Positions 1-9,009 of a DNA stretch of 23,845 nt are shown piece after piece; the first letter of the stretch is position 1, and every line of letters starts with the position of its first letter. The notes beneath the pieces are model-generated. The model saw only the letters and a list, made by a program, of their open reading frames with translations. It was not told the DNA's origin and searched no databases. The position numbers and the translations under genes were made by a program. The DNA is from Chara braunii (lineage: Eukaryota > Streptophyta > Charophyceae > Charales > Characeae): positions 5,985,453 to 6,009,297 of the forward strand of contig BFEA01000002.1 of assembly GCA_003427395.1 (NCBI GenBank), in the 5' to 3' direction.

Positions 1-171
1 GCTTTTTGTTCACGCGCTTCTTCGCGCGGCTGCAACGGAACTCTGATTAATCGGCGCCTGTAATCGTTGGTGTAACTGTAATTTTGGGCAGGCGCCATTG
101 TAACTGTATCTTTCTTCTTGCGCTTTGTCTTTCCCGCCCTCCCTCTCTTCCTCTTGCTGTGATTTTTGTGA
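1..171 (+). repeat. 5' LTR of element 1 (only its right end)
   Basis: This stretch matches 9234-9404 except at positions 45, 91, 97, 126 and 128. The match stops abruptly after the sequence TTTTTGTGA, which defines the LTR/internal boundary to within a few bases. The end does not show the usual CA dinucleotide, so the exact boundary is uncertain. Confidence 0.88.
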
Positions 172-284
172 TAACACGTTAATTAGGCGACCTGGCTAAC
201 CGTGGGCGACCTTGCCCTCGGAACGCGCATAGACGCGACCCTATTGTCACCAGAAGTAGATCGGCTAACCGACGAGCAGCCAAT
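172..284 (+). other. Untranslated leader of element 1, including the expected primer-binding region
   Basis: This lies between the LTR end and the first gag ATG. A primer-binding site should begin close to 172. I see no clear initiator-Met match; the TGGCTAACC stretch near 193 begins with the expected TGG but I cannot assign a tRNA. No other structure is evident. Confidence 0.45.
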
Positions 285-1555
285 ATGGCTGCCAACGTGC
301 AAAATCCAGTTCTGCAACAAAATGCTAATCCACTTTATCAACCTGCCCCACGTGCACGAGCTCCCATGTCGCCACCAGATCTCTATCGATTTGATCCGGC
401 GCACCATCTCGCAGGAGGGTGGCTGGCCACCCTTAGAGAGAGCAGTACGATGATCATGAAGCACAGATCAACAATGCGGCTCGAATGGGAGGAGACGCTC
501 ATCATTGGTATAGTACCTATGTATGGGTGGATCTCTCGACCTTCGAACGGGACTTTTTGAACCGATTCGATTATGTCCACCCTGAGCAAGCGCTGTACAT
601 GATCAAGGATCGAGTGCAAAAACCGCTCGAATCCGTCGCGGAATATCGAAACCGGTTCTACAGAATGTTCGTAAAAAATGAGCGAGGTGAGCAAGTATGG
701 AGAGATTTGTTCATTGACGGACTCCGCAGTCGAACAATAAGGGCTAAGTTGCGAAAGCAGTTTTACCCCATCACCCATACGCTACAACAAATTATGGCTG
801 CTACGGAAGAAATGGAACGGAAGTTCGCGGCGAACTTCCTGGAAGGAGAAGATTACCCTAGAGACGGAGATTCAACCGAGCTCGCTCGAGCAAGAGCAGA
901 GATGGCTGCCTTACAAAACAAATTTGAAAACATGGGGTTCGTATCAGGACCTGTCACCTATATGGAATAGATAGGCCCCAATCGAGTATTCCTAAGTGAG
1001 ACTCCGAGCATCTCTGCTCCTATGATGCCCCCGCCCGTCAGGGCATTACCCCCGCCGCCGGTAGAGGCTCCTGTACGATCAAACGAATCGGCGGCCATTT
1101 TCGAACTAACCAAAACTTTGATTAGTTTGATCCAAGAAAGCAAAAAGGAGCAGCGAGAGCACAATGCTCGGCTGGAAGCCATGATGAGGAACATGCGACC
1201 TATTGCGGTGCGTGCCCCTCCGATGCAACAAGGATTAGCCCCCGCCCCTGCTCTCGGAGGAGCTGCGAACAATCTGAATGTTTGCGAAGCCTGTCATCAG
1301 CCCGGACATCTAGCCCGTGACTGCCCCCACCGACCCCCACAACAGCGGATCGGAGTCACACCTATGGCTGCGGCCCCCATCGCCAACGGACCTGGACGAG
1401 TCGAAGCCTTGATGGAAGAAGTAGAGGGTGGGGGAAGTGCCTCGGCCACCACGGAAGAGGCCGCCGAGCTAATTCCGCTAGATCAGTATGTGTCGCTGGG
1501 ATATCCTGGACTAGGAATGATCGGAACAATCAGACCAGCATCAGGACCGAAATAG
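285..1555 (+). pseudogene. gag: Element 1 gag (capsid and CCHC nucleocapsid), broken
   Basis: Gag packages the element RNA in cytoplasmic virus-like particles. I start it at the ATG at 285 (MAANVQNP), the first in-frame ATG of a proline-rich leader typical of gag. The capsid-like core runs to about 970 and contains WYSTYVWVDLSTFERDFLNRF-like and EYRNRFYRM blocks, the usual plant Gypsy gag pattern. A CCHC zinc knuckle (CEACHQPGHLARDC) lies at 1283-1324. Damage is visible. The frame changes from 285-frame to 485-frame near 438-445 in an AGAGAG run, as a two-base AG gain would give. TAG stops interrupt the same frame at 968-970 and 1553-1555, each flanked by open, sensible coding. A short charged helical stretch (about 1130-1200) precedes the knuckle. 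Assignment to gag is firm; exact protein borders are not. Confidence 0.85.
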
Positions 1556-2204
1556 GTGGCGGAGTGGCGACCGTCCTTAGGAGAAATGGAGTCGGGAGGA
1601 CCCACCTTCGTCACAGGAGAGATCGATGTACTAAACATCATCCGAGCCTTGGATCATCGGATTCCCCTTCCGATCGGTCATCTACTCTCGATCTCCGAGC
1701 AAGCCAACGAGCGAATGTTGCAGCACTGTAAAGCAAATCGAAAGCGATTCGCTCTCGCCCGAGCATCGAACGTAAAAGCCAAAGGCCCCACGCCGGAAGA
1801 AAACCCAACAAGCACTCCGGATCCGATACGGATAGGATTAATTCAGAAAGACGATCATTTCCTACGGATTAAACCCATTCCATGGAAATCCGCAGGGTGC
1901 GATATAAAAATTTGGGGAATTTCTTACAACGCCATTATAGACTCAGGAGCAGTTGTGTTGGCTATTTCACTGAGAGTGGTGGAACGGGCAGGCAGGAAAA
2001 ACGATTTGATCATGCTCACCAAGAAAGATCAGCTCGTCTCAAGAGATGAGGAAAAGATTAAAACTGTGGGGAGAATGACCAATGTCGCCTTCCGATTAGG
2101 AAAAATACACGCGCTTGGGGGATGTCATAGTACTAGATGTTAATACGTACGACGTTCTTTTCGGACTTCCCGCTCTTGCGATTGACCCTTCGCACAACTA
2201 TTAA
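1556..2204 (+). pseudogene. Element 1 aspartic protease region
   Basis: Continues the gag frame without a start codon, as part of a Gag-Pol polyprotein. The retropepsin active site IIDSGAVV has its DSGA at 1940-1951, preceded by a beta-strand-like WGISYNAI. The second half of the fold (IVLDVNTYDVLFGLPAL) is in another frame, entered after a run of five G at 2117-2121, so a one-base gain in that run is the likely lesion. A TAA at 2202-2204 then interrupts the new frame just before the RT region. The enzyme would cleave the polyprotein during particle maturation; this copy cannot make it intact. Confidence 0.78.
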
Positions 2205-4448
2205 GCGGTTCCGCGAGTTTCGCCGATGATGGCAGGGACTCTCCGGAAGATCTCCTGGGACGAACCCGCAGAAGGGAAGCCATCAACTGATGATACGGAA
2301 AGCAGTGACGAAGATGATCCGGAGATCCTGAAATTGGTACGACAACGCGTTTACTACCCGCCGTCCAAAACGATAGCGAGAACGATGCAACTGACCAGCC
2401 GAAAAATTCAAAGGACCAAGGCGATGATCTTGGGAGAACCCCTCGTGCAGATTTCGAGGATGGTCGACTCTTTGGAACCCCCTCAAACTCTGTACAAAGG
2501 GATCACCCCTCTCCTCGCTAGGTATAGCGACAAAAAGCATCATTGCGATATTACGGAACTACCTAGGTCTTTACTAACATCGGTTAAAGAAGTGAGATTG
2601 TTACGCTTGGGGGCGGAAGCAAGCTCTCTGGAACGCCCTGGGCGTTTTGAAGCAGAAACAGACGGACTGGGGATAAAGATTGCAACTAAGGAAGTGCCAT
2701 GGCAGGATGTCTGCGACGGGATTACCCCGGAAGGACACGTGGCAATCCGAGAAGAGGATGCTCAGATGATGGCCACGTTGTTCTCCTGGCGATCGGATCA
2801 TTCATTCATCTTGGCGCCTCCACCCGACTTGACAAAACAGGCGAACACGAAACAGATTGACGTTCGGATCTGGGACCAACTTTTTGAACTGCACGTTCCA
2901 CAATATGTGGCGGATGAAATCCACCGGGTGATTGCGGATATTCTAACGGAATACCAAGGAGCAATTAGTGTATCAGACACTAACATCGGGTTGTCGTTAG
3001 TAATCCAACATGAAATTCAGACAGGAAATCACCCCCCGATTCATTGCAAACCTTATCGCTATTCCTTGATTGAACGCAAAAAGACTCTTGAACGAATTCG
3101 GGAGTTCGAAGCCAGCAGTTGGATTGAACCCGCTACTGGACCCTGGTCCTTTCCTGTAGTGTTAGTACCGAAGAAGAATGGAACAATTCGCATTTGCATT
3201 GATTATTGCAAGCTGAATGAAATCACGATCAAAGATATGTATCCCCTCCCCCGGATTGATGAGTTGTTGGATGCGATTGGGTGCGCTAATTATTTCAGCA
3301 AGTTTGATATTCGACATGACTTCCATCATATTCTGGTAAGGGAAGGAGATCGACCGAAAACGGCCTTTGTGTTGTTTGAGGGCACGTGGCAGTGGGTTCG
3401 GTGTCCGATGTGGATTTGCAATGCGCCTGCCACGTTTCAGCGAGCAATGAATATGACGTTCTAGAATTTCGTCAACAAGACACGGCTGACGCAAGGGATG
3501 ATCAACTTTTGTGTGATCGTGTACATGGACGACATCCTGGTCTATTCGGAGACCTATCACGGGCACGTTCAACACATCGAGTGGACATTGGGCGCATTGA
3601 GAGATGCTGGGTTCAAGATTGCGCTCGAGAACAGTGAATTTTTCCTCTCGGAAATTTCGTTCTTGGGCTACGTCGTGATACGTGGAGGATTGCGGTCGGA
3701 CTCGAGAAAAGTGGCGGCGGTGAAGGAAGCCCCGGTTCCCACGTCACTAACGCCGGTTCGAGCCTTCTTGGGACTGGCGTCGTACTACCGGCGCTTCATC
3801 AAGGGTTTTGCCACGATTGCACGACCGCTAACAAACCTGTTACGGAAGGACCAACCTCTCAGTTGGGACGCGGAGTGCCAGCAGGCCTTTGCAACCCTCA
3901 AAGACGCTCTGGCAGCGACCCCTATTTTGATTCGGCCGGACCCCTCGAAGCAGTTCATTCTCATCACGGACTGGCAACCGGAAGCTATTTCCGCTATTCT
4001 AGCACAGAAGGGGAACGATGGTCGCGAACACGTCATCAAGTACGCGTCTCGAACCGTACCGGACGAACGAAGAAACGACTCTGCACCTCAAGGTGAGTGC
4101 TATGCGGTAGTTTGGGGAATCCACTACTTCCATCCGTATCCGTACGGACAGAAGTTTCGCCTCGTAGCGGATCACGAGCCTCTGCTAGCGCTGAAGAAAC
4201 TCACCAACTACACGGGCATGATTGGCCGTTGGGCGGTGCGACTACAAGAATATGACTTTGATATCGTCCATCGAAAGACAAAACGGCATGGCAACGTGGA
4301 CGGGCAGACACGTCTGCACCGACCTGTCAAGGTACCAAAGGGCGAGGAAATTACACCGTGGAAGGAGCCGGACCTGACCAATGAGCCTAAGTACGGACAA
4401 GTGGCAGTCCTCCCACGTGGCAAGAAGCAAAACGGTGGCGATGGGTGA
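2205..4448 (+). pseudogene. pol: Element 1 reverse transcriptase and RNase H
   Basis: RT copies the element RNA into DNA, and RNase H degrades the RNA strand. A TAG at 3462-3464 separates two parts in one reading frame, so they belong to one ancestral ORF. RT signs: FPVVLVPKKNG, IRICIDYCKLNE, the catalytic Asp in YFSKFDIR, NAPATFQRAM, and YMDD at 3522-3533. The usual PFGL block reads PMWI, a possible further lesion. RNase H follows (about 3950-4310) with ITDWQPEAISAIL, the Glu in PQGECYAV and the Asp in VADHEPL, so its acidic residues are all present, and it ends in HGNVDGQTR. The N-terminal 250 residues are a charged linker I do not recognise. The frame ends at TGA 4446-4448, overlapping the next ORF by 68 bases in another frame. 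Confidence 0.9.
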
Positions 4449-6153
4449 CGGAGGTAACCCCACTACCCCTCTCTCCCCCTCTTCCTCTTCGTCTCTCCTC
4501 TCCCCGCCTGACAAATTTTGCTATTTTTGCGAAGCCATCTCCCGCGTATACTTGGTATCCACGTGTCCTAACGGAGAAGGGTATATCGATTGGATAGATT
4601 GTCAACAGTGCGTCGCACGAGCCCATGGCTCGTGCATCCAATACAGAAACGATAGTAAACCGTGGTTGTGCCCCTTGCGCCGGACCAACAAGATTCCGAC
4701 CGAGGCTCGTTTTTTGGATGCCACGTCAGAAGGAGTGGAAAAGACCCGGAAGTTTAGAAGGGCCGAAGTATGGACGGGTATTGCCTTAATTGCCACCCTA
4801 GTAGGTAACCCCCTCCAGGATTTCACTAAGGAAGATCGGAGGAGGGCCAACGAAAGGGCTTGGGATTATCGATGGATAGAGGGTAGATTAGAAAAACGGA
4901 AAACGGGCGGCAGTGGGATTTGGATGGTAGTGCCGCATCCATTCATGTGGTACGGCAGGGTTAAGACAGCCCACGAGGAAACTGTGGCCCATTTTGCCGT
5001 ACGAATCACGGAGGTAGCTATCGACAAAAATGAGAGGTATTGGTCCAATATCCGCGACGATGTGAAATACATTGTCGCCAACTGTCAAGTCTGCGCCACT
5101 GACAAGGCGCCGATTCAGCCGCCAATATCGATAGTGCCCACGGTTGTTGAACGACCATTTCAAAGAGTGAGCATGGACACTACCGACATAGTGGTGCCCC
5201 CTGGCCCTAATAGCTGCGAATATTCAATCCTATTGGTATTTGTCGACCATTTCTCGAAATGGATCGAAGCATATCCTTGCCACACGTGGCAAGCCACGAA
5301 AATCGCATGGTATGTCAACCGTTTTCTCGGGATGCATCAGGATACGGAAGAAATCCTGACCGACAACGGGGCTGAATTCAGGGGAGAAGTACTAAGGAAT
5401 CTGGTCCTACATGGCATCGCTATACGTAACACTGCACCCCATATGTCACAATCCAATGGACTGGTCGCAAACGCTAACCGAGTGATAAAGAGAGCGTTGC
5501 GACGAAACATCGCGGCACGGGATCCGAGACCCTGGCCCGATATCATCGATCACATCCTGGCGGTCCATCGTGGAACGCCCCACGAATCGACGGGGTTGAG
5601 CCCCTTCCAATTAAGCGTCGCTTGCGTTTCAATACCAAGCCTCCCGGACGAGTCTACATTGAACCGACGTCCCACCAGGGCCACGGCTAGGGACAAGGCC
5701 AAACGGCACCTAGAGCTAATGGAACGGTCACTACCCAGGCTAGCCTGAAAACGACAGAAAATGACCGAACTAGCCCAAGGCCGACAGGTCCGGAGCTACG
5801 AGGCCCGAAATGGGAATGCGGGTCCACGGCCCCAGTACAAATTGGGGGACATGGTGCAGGTGAGGAAATGTGCTCGCCAGGGTAAGCTAATGCCAGGATT
5901 CTTCGGGCGATATCGCGTGATTGAGCTCGGCCCCAACGGTGTGGACACCGTGCGCCTCGCCCCTGAAGTCTCTGGCAGCCGATCGGCCCGCCCGATCACA
6001 CGCCACGTGTCCTATCTTTGCCTCCTCCCCTCTGCTCCGTTCCCTTCTCCCTCCATCTCTCCTTCTGAGGAAACCAAGGATGACGGCTCTGACTCTCCAC
6101 CATTCCCCTCTTCCTCTTGCTCCCTCTCTGCCTCTCCGTCGCCATCGCCATGA
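4381..6153 (+). pseudogene. Element 1 PHD-like finger plus integrase and C-terminal tail
   Basis: Integrase inserts the cDNA into chromosomes. Residue numbers count from 4381. A serine/proline linker is followed by a Cys/His cluster at residues 47-100 (separate entry). The integrase then shows the zinc motif (AHEETVAH ... CQVC), a core with the Asp of MDTTDIV, VDHFSKWIEAY, and the second Asp of LTDNGAEF. The third catalytic residue, Glu after NGLV, reads Ala (NGLVANANR), so this copy should be catalytically dead. A TGA at 5746-5748 (CGA would restore Arg) splits off a tail with GDMVQVRKCARQGKLMPGFFGRY-type GPY/F features, then a Ser/Pro-rich end. The frame closes at TGA 6151-6153. The entry frame differs from the RNase H frame, so a frameshift lies in 4381-4448. 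Confidence 0.87.
4519..4680 (+). other. PHD-finger-like C4HC3 cluster inside Pol of element 1
   Basis: Numbered from 4381, the cluster is C47-x2-C50-x23-C74-x2-C77-x4-H82-x2-C85-x11-C97-x2-R100. The order Cys4-His-Cys3, the WIDCQQC and AHGSC blocks, and the Trp two residues before C97 are PHD hallmarks. PHD fingers commonly bind histone H3 tails. The eighth ligand is Arg (CGC at 4678-4680), one base from Cys TGC. An extra Cys at 62 lies in the first loop. A RING (C3HC4) reading fits less well because His occupies ligand position 5. It sits between RNase H and the integrase zinc domain, where Ty3/Gypsy elements usually have only a linker. Confidence 0.62.
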
Positions 6154-6470
6154 GTTTTCTGGAGGAGAGAGCCCTCAGCGAAGCATCGCTTGCGCCCCGT
6201 GATCGATTGACGATCCGGCAAGTCTATCATCCCCGCCTCAGTCCGGATCTTCGACGGCTTGTGCACTTTTTCTGCACGGAAGGCGTGTATGCAGCGGCGG
6301 TGTTCAGAATCGAAGGTCGGCCCAATGCAGTGGTACTGGCCGAGGCAGTAGCAGTTCATCAGCGAGCGGTGTCAGGTGTCAGCCGCATATCGATCGTCAT
6401 CAACTTCAGTGAACAGGGGATTCGTGAAAACCTCACAATCGGAGAAAACCTAACATTTCTTATAGAATGA
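6150..6470 (+). pseudogene. Element 1 accessory ORF A, N-terminal part, start overlaps pol stop
   Basis: The ATG at 6150-6152 overlaps the pol stop TGA at 6151-6153 as ATGA, in a different frame. About 84 residues read sensibly (MSFLEERALSEA, RQVYHPRLSPDLRRLVHFF, AAVFRIEGRPNAVVLAE) until about 6406. The remaining residues come from an AT-rich segment and end at TGA 6468-6470. When that segment (6407-6875, with one copy of its flanking CAACTT repeat) is ignored, the frame runs on into 6883-7018. I therefore read this as the broken 5' part of the same gene as ORF B. I recognise no domain. Position after pol resembles the env-like or extra ORFs of some plant Gypsy elements, but no signal peptide or membrane span is seen. 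Confidence 0.6.
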
Positions 6471-6875
6471 AAAAGTAAAAGTCAAACTGTTATTTTTTAC
6501 CCAAGAAGATAGCGTTTTTAAACGTTTTGCGATAAAGGAGGCAAAAAATCAGGTGAAAAGTCTAGCGTTCCTCAAAATGTGCAAGAAAACCCTTCCTTGC
6601 AAAATGCTTTTATATGAATATAAGTCATTCTCAGTAGATTGACAAAAAAAAAAGAGTTCAAACAGGGTATTTTTAAAGGATGACAAGGCAAACTTGAAAG
6701 ATGTAAGAAAAAACGTGTTTTCGTGAATACTCATTTATAAGACTATAAGTCAGTTTCCGCACTTAGGTAAAAGCGAAGCTCTGCACAAAATAATTTATAG
6801 AACTATAAATCACTTTTGAACTTCACAATAAAACCCTTATCAAAAAATATATGTCATTTAAAATAAGAATACAAA
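6407..6875. repeat. AT-rich 469-bp interruption flanked by CAACTT direct repeats (insertion or intron)
   Basis: The segment is much richer in A and T than both sides. It is bounded by CAACTT at 6401-6406 and again at 6876-6881, as a 6-bp target duplication would be. Skipping it joins an open frame on the left to an open frame on the right. No terminal inverted repeat is visible. It contains a degenerate ~60-bp periodicity (TTTATA..TATAAGTCA motifs at about 6608, 6734 and 6794, with a weaker one near 6669). An alternative is a GT-AG intron from 6409 to 6892, which also preserves the frame but has a weak donor. Confidence 0.55.
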
Positions 6876-6882
6876 CAACTTT

Positions 6883-8039
6883 TGCCTCGGAGACACCTTG
6901 AAATTCTTAGCCAAACACGAGTTGTTCCCTTCCCTCGCCCCCAATGAGTCTCTCTCCGATCTCCGTTTTTTATCTCCCCTCCACCTTCCGATATCCATCC
7001 TCGCCTTTCCTACTGTCTAACGACCCTTGTTGTCCCCGACATTCATCTCCCACACTGGGACCTGTTGCGCGACGACTTCGTCGGGCTTTCACTGTGCTTG
7101 GTTGAGGTACGGCTGACGTGGACCGAGGACGAGGCACGCCCGCCTTGCATAGAGCGCCTGGAGTTGCTGTTCATCCAGGCTTGGCGAACCAGCGTGGAGG
7201 GAGAACTCCTCGCGTTTCTGTTCGGTACAGTGCGGCCCGGACATCAGGAACTCATCGCGCAAGAGCTCACGATCCCGGTAGCGCAGCTGGCGGACGATCT
7301 CCCTCTCGACATCATCTCGCAAGACGACAAGCACCCGATTCCTCATGTGCTTTCTCGCACATTGACGCCGTATCTCCAGTGGTCGGCTTGTGTGGAGGGA
7401 GCCGCCGAGCGCATCCCGCCATCGCAGCAGCAGTATTTGGATCCCCGGACGGTTCGCGATCCTGCCTTCTTCAGGCATCCAACGACGGAGCAGCTTGCTG
7501 CCATTCGAGAGGAGGAAGAGGAGGAAGAAAGCACTGAGAGTGACGAAGGAGAAGACGAGCGGGAAGAAAGTGGGGAAAGTGACGAAGTACTCGGGGAAGA
7601 GGACGAAACCCCCGAAGAAGGAACCTATAGCGGGCATAGCGAGGAGGAGCAGAGCGAAGAAGAAGAAGAAGACAATGAAGGAGAAGAAGAGAACGAAGAA
7701 GGACCTGCGGAATCGGAGTGGGAAGCTGTGCCGGAAGAAGCGCTGCGCACGGGCACGGAGGCTGAAGATCCGGAGGCGGCCCGCAAAAGAGAAGAAACCT
7801 CGGCCGGGAAGAGGAAGCTAGAGTTTGCGAGCGGGGCAAGCTTGCACGTCTACGATGACCCAAACCGAGATCCGGAGCCTCCCCGACCAGAACATGGCGA
7901 CCTCACAGCCACAACTCCGACCTCATCAGCGAGGCGACGGAGCCGATCCCCCTCCTCCCCAACCCGTCCCCCAATTCGCCAACGTACCGATACGGGCAAT
8001 CGGTCTTCGTCCCCGATCGCTCTCTCGTCGTCCTCTTGA
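6883..8039 (+). pseudogene. Element 1 accessory ORF B: globular N-part and long acidic tail
   Basis: Continuation of ORF A after the AT-rich interruption. The frame at 6883-7018 (LKFLAKHELFPSLAPNESL and following) stops at TAA 7018-7020. The open frame then moves to the one carrying 7020-8039, so a one-base indel lies near 7005-7020. The second frame has no ATG near its opening and makes sense only as a continuation. About 130 residues of mixed helical character (IERLELLFIQAW, GELLAFLFGTV, PVAQLADDLPLDII) precede a Glu/Asp-rich region at about 7505-7735, then basic KRKLEF and RRRSRSPSS stretches. Acidic-then-basic composition suggests a nuclear or nucleic-acid/histone-associated protein, but this is inference. 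Not recognised as any known family. Confidence 0.6.
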
Positions 8040-8529
8040 ATACCTTACCTTCCGCCCGCTCACCACCCCCATTACGTTCCCCTCTAATCCGTTCCCCCGC
8101 GACGCCTTCCACCACTTCTATGCTGCTCGCTTCGCTATAGTAGTGCACCCCCACCCCTCCATTCAGTGCGCCGTCCCAACCTTCTGCCTCCATGTTTTGC
8201 TCCTTAGTGCCGCGTGGCAAGGCCACAATATGATCGAGGTTTATTGCATAGTAATGGGGACCATCCCCGCCTGCGAAGATCGCGATCATTTCCGCGCGGC
8301 ACTTTTCCGAACTCTCACCACCCTCTATCCTGATTACCTCGCATCCCTCTCTCGCACTGGCAACCGTTTCCCCTGCTTCCACCGCATCGCCCGCTACCAA
8401 GCGCTTCCAGAATCTGCAGCCGGGATGGAAAGGTTCCTACCCCCGCTACCCATAAGCCCTCCACCCCGCAATGCCGCCATGCACCGGCTCCCTGTTCCCC
8501 TTCCAGTTAATTACTTATGCAACCGGTAA
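7894..8529 (+). CDS. Element 1 accessory ORF C, overlaps ORF B, unknown function
   Basis: A 211-codon open frame. The ATG at 7894 (AACATGGCG, A at -3 and G at +4) is a strong eukaryotic start context; the frame is open further upstream, to at least 7825, but only overlapping ORF B. The first 146 bases overlap the end of ORF B in another frame. The N-terminus is Pro/Gln-rich (DGADPPPPQPVPQ). A middle part from 8040 looks globular: LEYLTFRPL, FHHFYAARFAIVV, a hydrophobic CLHVLLLSAAW stretch too short and polar-flanked for a confident membrane span, then RAALFRTLTTLYPDYLASL. It ends in a Pro-rich tail. It is the last ORF before the 3' LTR and has no premature stop. It could be a third product made by leaky scanning or re-initiation, or the end of ORF B after a frameshift. 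Confidence 0.5.
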   Translation: MATSQPQLRPHQRGDGADPPPPQPVPQFANVPIRAIGLRPRSLSRRPLEYLTFRPLTTPITFPSNPFPRDAFHHFYAARFAIVVHPHPSIQCAVPTFCLHVLLLSAAWQGHNMIEVYCIVMGTIPACEDRDHFRAALFRTLTTLYPDYLASLSRTGNRFPCFHRIARYQALPESAAGMERFLPPLPISPPPRNAAMHRLPVPLPVNYLCNR

Positions 8530-8700
8530 TGGATGCGTGTCGCGGTAACGGCACGAGAAAAATCCCGTCCTTGGATCGTCGAGAGCCCAATCTGAGGAAG
8601 TAGTAGAAGAGCAAAGTTGCCACGTTGGATGACGTCCACACGCAATCGAACAGGAAGTGGCATAAAGAGAAGTGCTCCGCGTGTCGATCGATTAGAGAAA

Positions 8701-8714
8701 TTGACACGTGTCAA
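8701..8714. promoter_or_regulatory. Perfect 14-bp palindrome with G-box core in the 3' LTR
   Basis: TTGACACGTGTCAA is its own reverse complement and has CACGTG at its centre, the G-box bound by plant bHLH and bZIP factors. Its place inside the LTR suits a transcription-control site. Confidence 0.5.
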
Positions 8715-8993
8715 CAAGCAAGCAGGAGCTTGCCAATATTGGAACCCCCAGGGCGTCATATATGTGACGAGCCACTTTCTGTAACACGCGATTTCCTGCG
8801 CAGTTGCCACGAGGGGTCCTAAGCTGGGAAGATTGGGTCAATTACGGGAAATCGGGATTGATGAAAAGTTGCATCAGTACCCTTGCTTTTTCGTCTTTTT
8901 TGTCGCTTCTTGTCGGATGACTGAGTGCGGAGCTGGGTGTGTCTTGGGATGACCGGTTGAGTGGTCGGTCGGATGGATGTCTGGCGCGTCGCC

Positions 8994-9009
8994 ATTCGCG
9001 CGCGCGAAT
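8994..9009. repeat. Perfect 16-bp CG-core palindrome in the 3' LTR
   Basis: ATTCGCGCGCGCGAAT is a perfect palindrome with an alternating CG centre, followed at once by AATAAA. Role unknown; it could form a hairpin in the transcript or be a methylation-dense site. Confidence 0.45.

Noticed and set aside
4519-4680. RING finger in place of PHD
   Set aside because: The ligand order is C4HC3 with W-x-C before the last pair, which fits PHD better than C3HC4.
7089-7863. Long minus-strand ORFs opposite the acidic protein
   Set aside because: They are complements of GAA/GAG-rich coding sequence and read low-complexity Leu/Pro/Ser.
6150-8529. Envelope gene
   Set aside because: No signal peptide, no convincing transmembrane span and no cleavage site; the proteins are acidic or proline-rich.
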